Below the pieces are notes generated by a model. It saw only the letters and a list, made by a program, of their open reading frames with translations. It was not told the DNA's origin and did not search any database. Positions 4,936-12,307 of a stretch of DNA of 13,507 bases are shown piece by piece. This DNA is from DATKPC01 sp035524275 (GTDB taxonomy: Bacteria > Pseudomonadota > Gammaproteobacteria > Burkholderiales > Burkholderiaceae_F), in assembly GCA_035524275.1 (NCBI GenBank), contig DATKPC010000123.1:1-13507 (forward strand). The letters are read 5' to 3'. Made by a program: the position numbers and the translations under genes. Position 1 is the first letter of the stretch; each line of letters starts with the position of its first letter.

Positions 4936-7320
4936 TCAGCCGGGCGTCGCGGCCGTCCGCGGCGTGACGATCGGCGGTACGGCCGCCTGCGGCGTGACCG
5001 CCTGCGGCGGGACGCCGGCGCGCCACGTCGCCAGCATGGCCTGCAGGTCCGCGATGGCGACCGGTCGCGCCGCGATGTGGCCCTGGATCCGGCGGCATCC
5101 GGCGTCGCGCAGGATCTCGAACTGCGAGGTCTCCTCGACGCCGCCGGCGACCGTGATGACGCCGATCGATTCCGCAAGCGCGACCACGGCGCGGATCGCC
5201 GCGCGCGCGTCGCCGCGCTTGGTCAGGTCCTGCATGAACCGGCTGTCGATCTTCAGGGCGTCGATCGGGTAGTGCAGCAGGCCCGCAAGCGCCGAGCCGC
5301 CGGTGCCGAAATTGTCGAGCGCGACGCGCACGCCGAGCCGCTTCAGCCGCTGCAGGTTGTCGAGCGTCGTCGGGGCCCCGTCGTGGAGCGACGACTCCGC
5401 GATCTCGATCTGCAGCCTCTGCGCGGCCAGCCCCGAGGACTTCAGCGCGCGCTCGACGCTTGCCGGGAAATCGCTGCGCGCGAGCTGCACGGCCGAGGCG
5501 TTGACGGACGCGCCCAGGCCGCCGAGGTGGAGCGCCGCCTCGCGGCACGCCTGCGCCAGCACCCAGCCGCCGATCTCGACCATCAGGCCGGATTCCTCGG
5601 CGATCGGGATGAATTCCGCGGGAGCGACCGCGCCCAGCGTCGGGCTTCGCCAGCGCAGCAGCGCCTCCGCGCTCGCGGGCGACCAGGTCGCGACGTCGAT
5701 CTGCGCCTGCCAGTGCAGCGTGATCTCGCCGCGCGCGAGGGCTTCGCGCAGCTCGCGCTCGATCGCCCGCCGTCGGCGCTGCCGGTCGCCGAGCTTCGGG
5801 ACGAAGAACGCGAAGCGGCCGCGCCCGCCGTCCTTGACCGCGTAGAGCGCGAGATCGGCGTTCCCTAGCGCTTCGTCCACCGAAGCGCCGTGCTCCGGAA
5901 GCAGCGCGATGCCGATGCTGGCGCCGAGGTCGACGTTGCAGCCCTGGGCGACGCACGGCGCGGCGAGCCCGCGCAGCAGCCGACGGGCGACCGCGGACAC
6001 CTCGTCCGCGCCGGCGACGTCGCCGAGCACGATCGCGAACTCGTCGCCCCCCATCCGCGCCAGGAGGTCGCGATCGCGGACGACCGACTGCAGGCGACTC
6101 GCGACGGTCTGCAGCACCGCGTCGCCGGTGGAGTGGCCGTAGGTATCGTTGATCTCCTTGAAGCGATCGAGGTCGACGAGCATCAAGGCCCCTCGATGCG
6201 CCGAGCTGCCGGCGCTGCCGACGAAGCGCGCAAGCCGTTCCCGCAGGCGGACGCGGTTCGCGAGGCCGGTCAGCGAGTCGTAGTGCGCGAGGTGCTCGAG
6301 CCGCTGGTGCGCGCGCCGCTCGCGCGTCACGTCCGAGATCACGCCGCGCCAGCCGTTGTGGCGTCCGTATTCCTCGAGGACGGGCTTCGCGGTGATCGAC
6401 CACCAGCGGGCGCCGTGGTCGGCATCGATCGGCACGACGATCTCGCGGAACGGCCGATCGCCGGCGAGCGCCGCCCGCAACGTCGCGAAGGCGTCGCGCG
6501 ATGCGCTCGGCGGTCTGCGCTCCTCCAGCAGGTCGACGAGATGCGACGCTCGCAGAGCCTCGGCCGAGTGCCCCAGCATCGCGGCGAGCTTGCTCGAGAC
6601 GTGGGTGATGCGCCCGTCGCGCCCGATCTCCCACAGCACGTCGGCGGCGTGTTCCTCGAAATCGCGCAGCAGCAGCGCGACCATCTGGCCCTGGCGCGCG
6701 GCCTCCCGCTCCGAAACGAGTCGCGCCGTGAACTGCCGCGCGGCCGACAGCGCCGCGGCGACGATCACGAACGCATAGACGAACAGCAGTGCCCCGACAT
6801 AGGCGAAGAGCGGTTCGTGGCTCACGGCCAGCGCGTACGCGGCCGCCGCGGTGAGGATCGCGACGTAGACGAGGCTCGCGCTCGGCACCGTGGCGAGGGC
6901 GAAGGCGCCGGCGCACATCATTCCGCAGGTCAGCACCGCGACGAGCAGGCGTTGTCCCGGCCCGGAGGACGCGAACCAGGCGGCGGGCACCATGCCCCAG
7001 ATCAGCGCCAGAACCGCCGCATGCACCGTCGCGCGCCGGATCGCCCGCGGCGACGCGGCGCGCGCAGGCGCGTTGCGCCGGCGGATCCAGGCCAGCACGG
7101 CGGACGCGAGCGCGGCGCCGAGCGCGGCGAGCCACAGCATCAGGCTCGCGCGCGGAACGGAATTCCAGAACACGACGCCGACGAGCGCGCCATTGAACGC
7201 GTTCGCCAGCATCACGACGGGCGTCAGGCGCGTCAGCGCGGCAAGGTGCCGGCCGCGGATTTCCGCCGACGTCTGGTCGAGGGCGCCATAGATCTCGAAT
7301 TGGTCCCGCCACCAGGACAT
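4936..7320 (-). CDS. Membrane PAS-GGDEF-EAL protein: likely active diguanylate cyclase with a degenerate EAL domain
   Basis: A 794-aa inner-membrane signalling protein. Six hydrophobic helices lie at about residues 33-193, followed by a short coiled linker, a PAS domain at about 215-335, a GGDEF domain at about 340-505 and an EAL domain at about 515-768. The GGDEF half looks active: FKEINDTYGHSTGD at 387-400, MGGDEF at 423-428, and an allosteric I-site R415-x-x-D418 at the standard distance. The EAL half keeps EALLRW (E552), N607, E642, D669, K690, D692, E729 and Q746. However, DDFGTG has become DNFGTG (N670), and the EGVE motif reads GGVE (G726), which removes the glutamate known as general base in RocR-type enzymes. 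It probably makes c-di-GMP and uses the EAL domain as a sensor or regulatory partner. ATG 7320 (MSWWRDQF) is chosen over the frame opening at 7977 because the earlier part is arginine-rich non-coding sequence over the mscS gene. The C-terminus is a Pro/Ala/Val repeat tail. Confidence 0.92.
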   Translation of the reverse strand: MSWWRDQFEIYGALDQTSAEIRGRHLAALTRLTPVVMLANAFNGALVGVVFWNSVPRASLMLWLAALGAALASAVLAWIRRRNAPARAASPRAIRRATVHAAVLALIWGMVPAAWFASSGPGQRLLVAVLTCGMMCAGAFALATVPSASLVYVAILTAAAAYALAVSHEPLFAYVGALLFVYAFVIVAAALSAARQFTARLVSEREAARQGQMVALLLRDFEEHAADVLWEIGRDGRITHVSSKLAAMLGHSAEALRASHLVDLLEERRPPSASRDAFATLRAALAGDRPFREIVVPIDADHGARWWSITAKPVLEEYGRHNGWRGVISDVTRERRAHQRLEHLAHYDSLTGLANRVRLRERLARFVGSAGSSAHRGALMLVDLDRFKEINDTYGHSTGDAVLQTVASRLQSVVRDRDLLARMGGDEFAIVLGDVAGADEVSAVARRLLRGLAAPCVAQGCNVDLGASIGIALLPEHGASVDEALGNADLALYAVKDGGRGRFAFFVPKLGDRQRRRRAIERELREALARGEITLHWQAQIDVATWSPASAEALLRWRSPTLGAVAPAEFIPIAEESGLMVEIGGWVLAQACREAALHLGGLGASVNASAVQLARSDFPASVERALKSSGLAAQRLQIEIAESSLHDGAPTTLDNLQRLKRLGVRVALDNFGTGGSALAGLLHYPIDALKIDSRFMQDLTKRGDARAAIRAVVALAESIGVITVAGGVEETSQFEILRDAGCRRIQGHIAARPVAIADLQAMLATWRAGVPPQAVTPQAAVPPIVTPRTAATPG

Positions 7321-7521
7321 CGCGCGAAATCTCGCCTTAAGCGTTGACGGCGCCGTGGATCGCGGAGCGTCCCAGCCGGCGCCGAATCCGGGAAGCGCGG
7401 ACCCGGCGCAGGCGACGGGCCATCGCGCGGATCCCGGCAATGACTCTACCCGCGGCGATGGTCTTTGGACAGGTGAATCTGTCGTATGGCGGTGCTCGCC
7501 GATCGGGGTCTTGCCGCCTCC

Positions 7522-7527
7522 TACAAT
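7522..7527 (+). promoter_or_regulatory. Candidate -10 box of mscS
   Basis: TACAAT lies 49 bp upstream of the mscS start codon, in the 256-bp region shared with the divergent GGDEF-EAL gene. It matches four or five of the six sigma-70 consensus bases. No clear -35 hexamer is seen at the usual distance. Confidence 0.4.
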
Positions 7528-7576
7528 CCGCAGCCGGCGGGTCGACAAGACGAATCGGACGCGGGGGAGGGAATCG

Positions 7577-8407
7577 ATGGAAGGTGGACTGGACACGATC
7601 AACCAGGTGCGCAGCACCGCGCTGGACCTGTCGCTGCGGTTCGGCCCGAAGCTCGTGGTGGCGATGCTGATCCTGGCGGCCGGCTTCGTCGTTGCCGGCT
7701 GGGCGTCGCGAGGATTCGACCGCACGCTGCACCGCTGGCAGCTCGAACCGCCGGTCCGCCTGCTGCTCGTCCGTCTTGTCCGCGTGCTCGTCCTCGGCCT
7801 GTTCGCGATCATGGCGCTGCAGAACCTCGGCATCGAGCTGCTGCCGCTGATCGCCGGCCTCGGCGTCGCCGGCGCCGGCCTCGCGCTCGCGACGCAGGGC
7901 GTCCTCAGCAACGTCGTCGCCGGCCTCACGATCATCTTCACGAAACCGTATCGCGTCGGCGAGTTCGTCGCGATCATCGGCGTCGAGGGCCGGGTCGAGG
8001 AGATCTCGCTGTTCTCGACGACGCTGTCGCATTCCGATCATTCGCGCATCGTCGTGCCCAACCGCAAGATCGTCGGCGAGGTGCTTCACAACTACGGGCG
8101 CATCCGCCAGACCGAAGTGAAGGTCGGCGTCGCGTACGGCACCGACCTGCCGGCCGTCCTGGCGATGGTCGCGGAGATGGCGCGCGCCAATCCGCGCGTC
8201 CTCGCCGATCCGGCGCCGCAGGTGGTCGTTGCCGCGCTGGCCGATTCCGCGGTCCAGATCGCGCTGCGGCCGTGGGTCGCGGTTGCCGACTACGGCGTCG
8301 TCGAGGGCGAGCTGGCGCAGCACATCGTCGCCGACTTCGAGCGCCGCGGCATCGCGATCGCGCCGCCGCGCGCGGTCAGGCTCGTCGGGGGCGTGGCGGC
8401 GGCATGA
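7577..8407 (+). CDS. mscS: Small-conductance mechanosensitive channel, MscS family
   Basis: A 276-aa inner-membrane channel, close in size to E. coli MscS (286 aa). It opens under membrane tension to release solutes on hypo-osmotic shock. Three transmembrane segments are visible: TM1 at about residues 24-43, TM2 at about 61-83 and the pore-lining TM3 at about 88-119. TM3 has the glycine/alanine-rich packing pattern GLGVAGAGLALATQGVLSN, closely following MscS. The beta domain follows with KPYRVGEFVAIIGVEGRVEEI and the family motif VVPNRKI, then the alpha/beta cytoplasmic vestibule to the C-terminus. The start is set by GGAGG at 7566-7570, six bases before ATG 7577; the frame is open earlier, to 7355, but that part has no family match. 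A G+C hairpin directly after the stop may end its transcript. It is divergent from the GGDEF-EAL gene. Confidence 0.95.
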   Translation: MEGGLDTINQVRSTALDLSLRFGPKLVVAMLILAAGFVVAGWASRGFDRTLHRWQLEPPVRLLLVRLVRVLVLGLFAIMALQNLGIELLPLIAGLGVAGAGLALATQGVLSNVVAGLTIIFTKPYRVGEFVAIIGVEGRVEEISLFSTTLSHSDHSRIVVPNRKIVGEVLHNYGRIRQTEVKVGVAYGTDLPAVLAMVAEMARANPRVLADPAPQVVVAALADSAVQIALRPWVAVADYGVVEGELAQHIVADFERRGIAIAPPRAVRLVGGVAAA

Positions 8408-8413
8408 TCGTCG

Positions 8414-8434
8414 GCGCCGCGCTTGCCGCGGCGC
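8414..8434 (+). terminator. Hairpin just after mscS, possible terminator
   Basis: Perfect 8-bp arms GCGCCGCG / CGCGGCGC enclose a 5-base loop, beginning seven bases after the mscS stop codon. It is very stable but has no T-run after it, so it may act as a transcript-end stabiliser or a weak or Rho-assisted terminator. It separates mscS from the DUF3311-mctP unit, which has its own -10-like box downstream. Confidence 0.45.
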
Positions 8435-8471
8435 ACAATCCGCCGATGGCCGCAACGCCGGCGCCTGCCGC

Positions 8472-8477
8472 TACACT
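8472..8477 (+). promoter_or_regulatory. Candidate -10 box of the DUF3311-mctP unit
   Basis: TACACT lies 92 bp upstream of the DUF3311 start and downstream of the mscS hairpin, where a separate promoter would be expected. No convincing -35 partner is visible, so this is tentative. Confidence 0.3.
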
Positions 8478-8569
8478 CGCCACCGGCAACAAGGAAGGAC
8501 GTTCTGCGCCCGGTGCTCGCCGCGCGCACGATCGCCGCCGTCAGAGCGGCCACCGAGGAGTTCTTGGCG

Positions 8570-8839
8570 ATGTCGCAACCAGCTGTCGGTTCAGGACGAG
8601 ACGTCGGGTCGGATCCGCGCGCCGGATCGGGGGGGCCGGGCGCCCATCGCGCCGGCGCCGGCAAGCGCAAGTGGTACCTGCTGCTCGCGGTGCAGTACGT
8701 CCTGGCGCTTTGCGTCCCGTTCTACAACGCCGCCGAGCCCGCGCTTGCCGGCGTGCCGTTCTTCTATTGGTACCAGCTGCTCATGGTCCTCGTCTGCGCG
8801 GTGCTGACCGCGATCGTCTACTTCGTCACCGAACACTGA
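8570..8839 (+). CDS. DUF3311 small membrane protein, partner of MctP symporter
   Basis: An 89-aa protein with a glycine-rich polar N-terminus (residues 1-33) and two membrane helices, at about 35-52 and 66-86. The family pattern P-F-x-N-x-x-x-P-x-L-x-G-x-P-F-F-Y-W-Y-Q is clear at residues 50-69 and identifies DUF3311. Genes of this family typically lie directly upstream of sodium/solute symporters, as here, and the product is thought to be a small accessory subunit of the carrier; its exact task is unknown to me. ATG 8570 is chosen because GAGGAG stands at 8555-8560. The open frame reaches back to 8423, but that part is proline- and arginine-rich and not family-like. The symporter gene starts 75 bp after its stop, so one transcript is likely. 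Confidence 0.85.
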   Translation: MSQPAVGSGRDVGSDPRAGSGGPGAHRAGAGKRKWYLLLAVQYVLALCVPFYNAAEPALAGVPFFYWYQLLMVLVCAVLTAIVYFVTEH

Positions 8840-8914
8840 GTCCGAGCTGCGCCGGCCGGCCGCGTCCGCGATCGTCGCGGGCAGCGGCCCGGCGCCAACC
8901 GATCGAGCAACCGA

Positions 8915-10465
8915 ATGGCCCAAGTCGACACGACCGCGCTCGTCGTATTCGTCCTCCTCTTCCTCGTCGTCACGTGGATCGGCTTCATGGCCGCGCGCTG
9001 GCGCCGCGGCGACCTGGAGCACCTCCACGAGTGGGGTCTCGGCGGCCGGCGGTTCGGGACGCTGATCAGCTGGTTCCTCATCGGCGGCGACCTCTATACG
9101 GCCTACACGTTCATCGCGGTACCCGCGCTCGCGTTCGGCGCCGGCGCCATCGCGTTCTTCGCCGTCCCGTACACGATCGTCATCTACCCGCTGCTGTTCG
9201 TCATCTTCCCGCGGCTGTGGAACGTGTCCCACCGCCACGGCTACATCACCGCGGCGGACTTCGTCCGCGGGCGCTTCGGCAACCGCTGGCTCGCGCTGGC
9301 GGTGACGCTGACCGGGATCGTGGCGACGATGCCCTACATCGCGCTGCAGCTCGTCGGCCTGCAGGTCGTGATCGGCGCGCTCGGCGTGAGCGGCGAAGGC
9401 TGGGTCGGCGAGGTGCCGCTCATCGTCTCCTTCGTGATCCTCGCGGCGTTCACGTATTCCAGCGGGCTGCGCGCGCCCGCCGCGATCGCGATCGTCAAGG
9501 ACGCCTTGATCTTCATCACGGTCTTCGCGGTGATCATCGTCGTGCCGGTCGAGCTCGGCGGCTACGGCAAGATCTTCGGCGCCGTGCCGGCGGCGAAGCT
9601 GCTGCTGCCGGTCCCGGGCGCCCAGACGACCGGCGCCTACAGCACGTACGCGACGCTCGCGCTCGGCTCGGCGTTCGCGCTGCTGCTCTATCCGCATTCG
9701 GTGACCGCCATCCTGAGCGCGAGCAGCGGCCACGCGGTGCGCCGCAATGCCGCGATCCTGCCGGCGTATTCCTTCGTTCTCGGCCTGCTCGCGCTGCTCG
9801 GCTTCATGGCGATCGCCGCCGGCGTCGACAAGCTGCCGCAGTTCGCCGGCGGCTTCAAGCAGTACAAGGCGAACTTCGCGGTGCCGGCGCTCGTGATCCA
9901 GATGTTCCCGTCGTGGTTCGTCGGCGTGGCGTTCGCGGCGATCGGCATCGGCGCGCTGGTGCCCGCGGCCATCATGTCGATCGCGGCGGCGAACCTCTAC
10001 ACGCGGAACATCTACCGCGAGTTCCTGAAGCCCGACTGCAGCCACGTCGAGGAGTCGCGGATGGCGAAGTGGGTGTCGCTGATCGTCAAGGTCGGCGCGC
10101 TGCTCTTCATCATCCTCGTGCCGCAGCAGTACGCGATCCAGATGCAGCTTCTCGGCGGCATCTGGATCATCCAGACGCTTCCGGCCGTGATGTTCGGCCT
10201 CTACACGCGCTGGTTCAATTCCTGGGCGCTGCTGGCGGGCTGGGCCGTCGGGACCTTCGTCGGCACGTCGGTCGCCGCTTCGGAGGCCTTCAAGCCGACC
10301 TGGCCGCTGACCCTCTTCGGCCACGGCCTGCCGGGCTACACCGCGCTCTACAGCCTGGTCCTGAACCTGGCCGTCGCCGCCGTGCTGACGCTCGTCTTCA
10401 GGGCGATGAAGTTCGGCGCCGACGTCGACCAGACCGTCGCGACCGACTACGAGGCGGCTGCCTGA
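8915..10465 (+). CDS. mctP: Sodium:solute symporter, MctP-type monocarboxylate permease
   Basis: A 516-aa inner-membrane carrier of the SSS family (LeuT fold), with about thirteen predicted helices and the usual family length. The N-terminal part has the signatures GLGGRRFGTLISWFLIGGD, YTAYTFIAVPALAFG and HGYITAADFVRGRFG, which match the MctP branch. In Rhizobium leguminosarum MctP takes up lactate, pyruvate, propionate and similar monocarboxylates. The pairing with an upstream DUF3311 gene supports this branch. The exact substrate cannot be told from the sequence, and acetate/ActP-like or amino-acid transport remain possible. ATG 8915 has only a weak GAG sequence ahead of it, so translation may depend on coupling within the transcript. 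No MctS/MctR-type two-component genes are nearby. The gene is convergent with marC, with six bases between the two stop codons. Confidence 0.88.
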   Translation: MAQVDTTALVVFVLLFLVVTWIGFMAARWRRGDLEHLHEWGLGGRRFGTLISWFLIGGDLYTAYTFIAVPALAFGAGAIAFFAVPYTIVIYPLLFVIFPRLWNVSHRHGYITAADFVRGRFGNRWLALAVTLTGIVATMPYIALQLVGLQVVIGALGVSGEGWVGEVPLIVSFVILAAFTYSSGLRAPAAIAIVKDALIFITVFAVIIVVPVELGGYGKIFGAVPAAKLLLPVPGAQTTGAYSTYATLALGSAFALLLYPHSVTAILSASSGHAVRRNAAILPAYSFVLGLLALLGFMAIAAGVDKLPQFAGGFKQYKANFAVPALVIQMFPSWFVGVAFAAIGIGALVPAAIMSIAAANLYTRNIYREFLKPDCSHVEESRMAKWVSLIVKVGALLFIILVPQQYAIQMQLLGGIWIIQTLPAVMFGLYTRWFNSWALLAGWAVGTFVGTSVAASEAFKPTWPLTLFGHGLPGYTALYSLVLNLAVAAVLTLVFRAMKFGADVDQTVATDYEAAA

Positions 10466-10471
10466 ATCGCC

Positions 10472-11179
10472 TCAGCCCGCCGCCGGGTGCGGCAGGAATG
10501 AGGCCTGCATCATCAGCCCCTCGATCCCGTCCCAGACGATCTCGACGCCGATGCACAGCAGGATGAAGGCCGACAGGCGCTTCAGCACGACGTTGCCGAG
10601 GGTGCCCAGCGCGCGGATCAGCTTGCCGGCGTAGCGGTAGCAGAAGAAGATCGCGGCCGCGGTCAGGCCGGCACCGACTGCGGCGCCGGTCACCGAGAAG
10701 ATCCAGTCGAGCGCGCGCGCCGGCGCGCCGGTGCCGATCGTGATCGACGCCGAGAGCGTGCCCGGCCCGACGGTGAGCGGGAAGCTGATCGGGTAGAAGC
10801 TGCGCGCGCGCAACTCCTCCTCGCTCATGCCGGCGCCGTAGGTGGCGACGAATTCCGGGCGGACCGAATCCGCATCGCGATCCCCGATCATCCGCCAGCC
10901 GGACGCCGCGACGAGCAACCCGCCGCCGACGCGCACGATGGGCAGCGAGACGCCGAAGAATCCCAGGACATGGGCGCCGAAGAGGATCGCGGCGACGATC
11001 ATCACGAAGCAGTGCGTCGCGACGAGGCGCGAGACGCGGCGGATCAGCCGGTCGTCGGCGTCGCCGAGCATCGTCACGAAGATCGGTGCGTTGGCGATCG
11101 GATTGAGGATCGGCAGCAGCGATACCGGAACGAGCACGACAGTGCGGACAAACGGCGACAGGAGGGCGTGGAGGTCCAT
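10472..11179 (-). CDS. MarC-family integral membrane protein (UPF0056)
   Basis: A 235-aa inner-membrane protein with about six helices. The MarC/UPF0056 signatures are present: LNPIANAPIF near residues 25-34 and SFPLTVGPGTLSASI at 132-146, as well as the first-helix pattern FVRTVVLVPVSLLPILNP. The family was once linked to multiple antibiotic resistance in E. coli, but that role is not supported and its substrate is unknown. ATG 11179 (MDLHALL) fits the family start, although it lacks a good ribosome binding site. A longer form from ATG 11218 (MAAARRW), with GGTGCGAGA just ahead of it, is possible and would add 13 basic residues. The gene is convergent with mctP and divergent from the hydrolase gene. 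Its own -10 may be the minus-strand TAGATA at 11254-11249. Confidence 0.9.
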   Translation of the reverse strand: MDLHALLSPFVRTVVLVPVSLLPILNPIANAPIFVTMLGDADDRLIRRVSRLVATHCFVMIVAAILFGAHVLGFFGVSLPIVRVGGGLLVAASGWRMIGDRDADSVRPEFVATYGAGMSEEELRARSFYPISFPLTVGPGTLSASITIGTGAPARALDWIFSVTGAAVGAGLTAAAIFFCYRYAGKLIRALGTLGNVVLKRLSAFILLCIGVEIVWDGIEGLMMQASFLPHPAAG

Positions 11180-11248
11180 GGCGGTCGGTGCGGGGCGCCA
11201 TCGGCGCGCAGCGGCCATTCTCGCACCGCCCCTCGACGCCGATCCCGC

Positions 11249-11258
11249 TATCTACAAT
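11249..11258. promoter_or_regulatory. Overlapping divergent -10 boxes; leaderless-type start for the hydrolase gene
   Basis: The 10-bp A/T-rich core TATCTACAAT contains TACAAT on the plus strand (11253-11258) and TAGATA on the minus strand (11254-11249). The plus-strand box is followed by six bases and then ATG 11265, so transcription would begin at or next to the start codon and give a leaderless mRNA. No Shine-Dalgarno sequence is present, which agrees. The minus-strand box could serve marC. Confidence 0.45.
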
Positions 11259-11264
11259 GCCGCC

Positions 11265-12191
11265 ATGCAGTCCTCCGAATTCACCCTCGACGCCGCCGAC
11301 GGGACGAAGCTCTTCGTCCGCCGCTGGCTGCCGGACCAGCCGCCGCGCTCGGCGATCCAGGTCGTCCACGGCCTGGCGGAGCACTCGGGCCGCTATGCGG
11401 GCCTCGCCGCCACCTTGACCGGCGGCGGCCACGCGGTGTTCGCCGCCGACCTGCGCGGGCACGGGCGTACCGCGGGGGCCGCGGACCTCGGCTACTTCGC
11501 GGATCGCGACGGCTGGCATGCCTGCTGCGACGACCTGTGGCAGGTTCATCGCGCGATCGCGGCGGAGGTGCCCGGAATCCCGGTCGGCATCTTCGGCCAC
11601 TCGATGGGATCGTTCCTCGTCCAGCAGTTCATCGCGGCCCACGGCGAAGCGCTCTTCGCCGCGGCATTGTCGGCGTCCAACGGCAAGCCGCCGGCGATCG
11701 CGGCACTCGGGCGGTTGATCGCGCGCTTCGAGCGGATGCGGCTGGGCCCGCGCGGCCGCAGCCCGCTGCTGCAGCAGATGATGTTCGGCGAATTCAACCG
11801 GCGCTTCGCCCCGGCGCGGACGGCGTTCGACTGGCTGTCGCGCGACACGGCCGAGGTCGACGCCTACATCGCCGATCCGCTGTGCGGCTTCCCGTTCACC
11901 GTCCAGCTCGCGATCGACCTCGTCGATGCGCTGGGGCCGCTTCTTGCGCCGGCCAACGTCGCGCGGATCCCGAAACGCCTGCCGGTCCTCGTGCTGTCCG
12001 GCACCGCCGATCCGGTCGGGTCGAACCTCGCGAGCCTCATCGCGACGTATCGCCAGGCCGGGCTGAAGGTGGCGACGCGCCTCTACGAGGGTGGACGCCA
12101 CGAGATGCTGCACGAAACCAATCGCGCCGACGTGCTGCGCGACATCCTGGCCTGGATCGACGAGAGCCTCGCGGTCCGCGCGACCGGCTGA
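11265..12191 (+). CDS. Alpha/beta hydrolase, monoacylglycerol lipase / lysophospholipase (PldB-like)
   Basis: A 308-aa serine hydrolase of the Hydrolase_4 / PldB family, probably acting in the cytoplasm on monoacylglycerols or lysophospholipids. The catalytic triad can be placed: Ser113 in GHSMGS, Asp249 in SGTADPVG and His279 in GGRHEML. The oxyanion region HGLAEHSGRY at residues 35-44 and DLRGHGRT at 62-69 are hallmarks of the family. A cap domain lies at about 138-225. There is no signal peptide or lipobox. The frame is open upstream to 10842 but only overlaps marC on the opposite strand; ATG 11265 fits the family start and lies six bases after a TACAAT box, suggesting leaderless expression. 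mprF begins 116 bp after the stop on the same strand, so a link to phospholipid remodelling is plausible but unproven. Confidence 0.9.
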   Translation: MQSSEFTLDAADGTKLFVRRWLPDQPPRSAIQVVHGLAEHSGRYAGLAATLTGGGHAVFAADLRGHGRTAGAADLGYFADRDGWHACCDDLWQVHRAIAAEVPGIPVGIFGHSMGSFLVQQFIAAHGEALFAAALSASNGKPPAIAALGRLIARFERMRLGPRGRSPLLQQMMFGEFNRRFAPARTAFDWLSRDTAEVDAYIADPLCGFPFTVQLAIDLVDALGPLLAPANVARIPKRLPVLVLSGTADPVGSNLASLIATYRQAGLKVATRLYEGGRHEMLHETNRADVLRDILAWIDESLAVRATG

Positions 12192-12223
12192 TCGGCCGCT
12201 CGCGCCGCCGCGGCGACAGGCCC

Positions 12224-12229
12224 TAGAAT
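12224..12229 (+). promoter_or_regulatory. Candidate -10 box upstream of mprF
   Basis: TAGAAT lies in the 116-bp gap before mprF, 78 bp upstream of the chosen ATG. If used, mprF would have its own promoter besides any read-through from the hydrolase gene. A convincing -35 hexamer is not visible. Confidence 0.3.
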
Positions 12230-12307
12230 CGTCGACCTTGCTGCATCGCGGCATCGGCGCCTCGCACCGGCACCGGCGCCGTCGACGTGCAGCGGGTCGC
12301 GCGCCCG

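Noticed and set aside
4346..7312. Open frame of 988 codons on the minus strand
   Set aside because: It overlaps the GGDEF-EAL gene in another frame and is arginine/alanine-rich without any domain, as expected of a shadow frame in G+C-rich DNA.
8851..8880. Palindrome GCCGGCCGGC and a 6-bp hairpin between DUF3311 and mctP
   Set aside because: They are short and made only of G and C runs that are frequent by chance here; a terminator inside the expected two-gene transcript is unlikely.
8591..10324. Open frame of 577 codons antisense to mctP
   Set aside because: It is highly charged (Arg/Asp/Glu/His-rich), as produced by reading membrane-protein codons backwards; no motif is recognisable.
7486..10566. 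Open frame of 1026 codons on the plus strand
   Set aside because: It runs through mscS, DUF3311 and mctP in a different frame and has an arginine-rich, motif-free composition; the three real genes have clear family motifs and ribosome binding sites or conserved starts.
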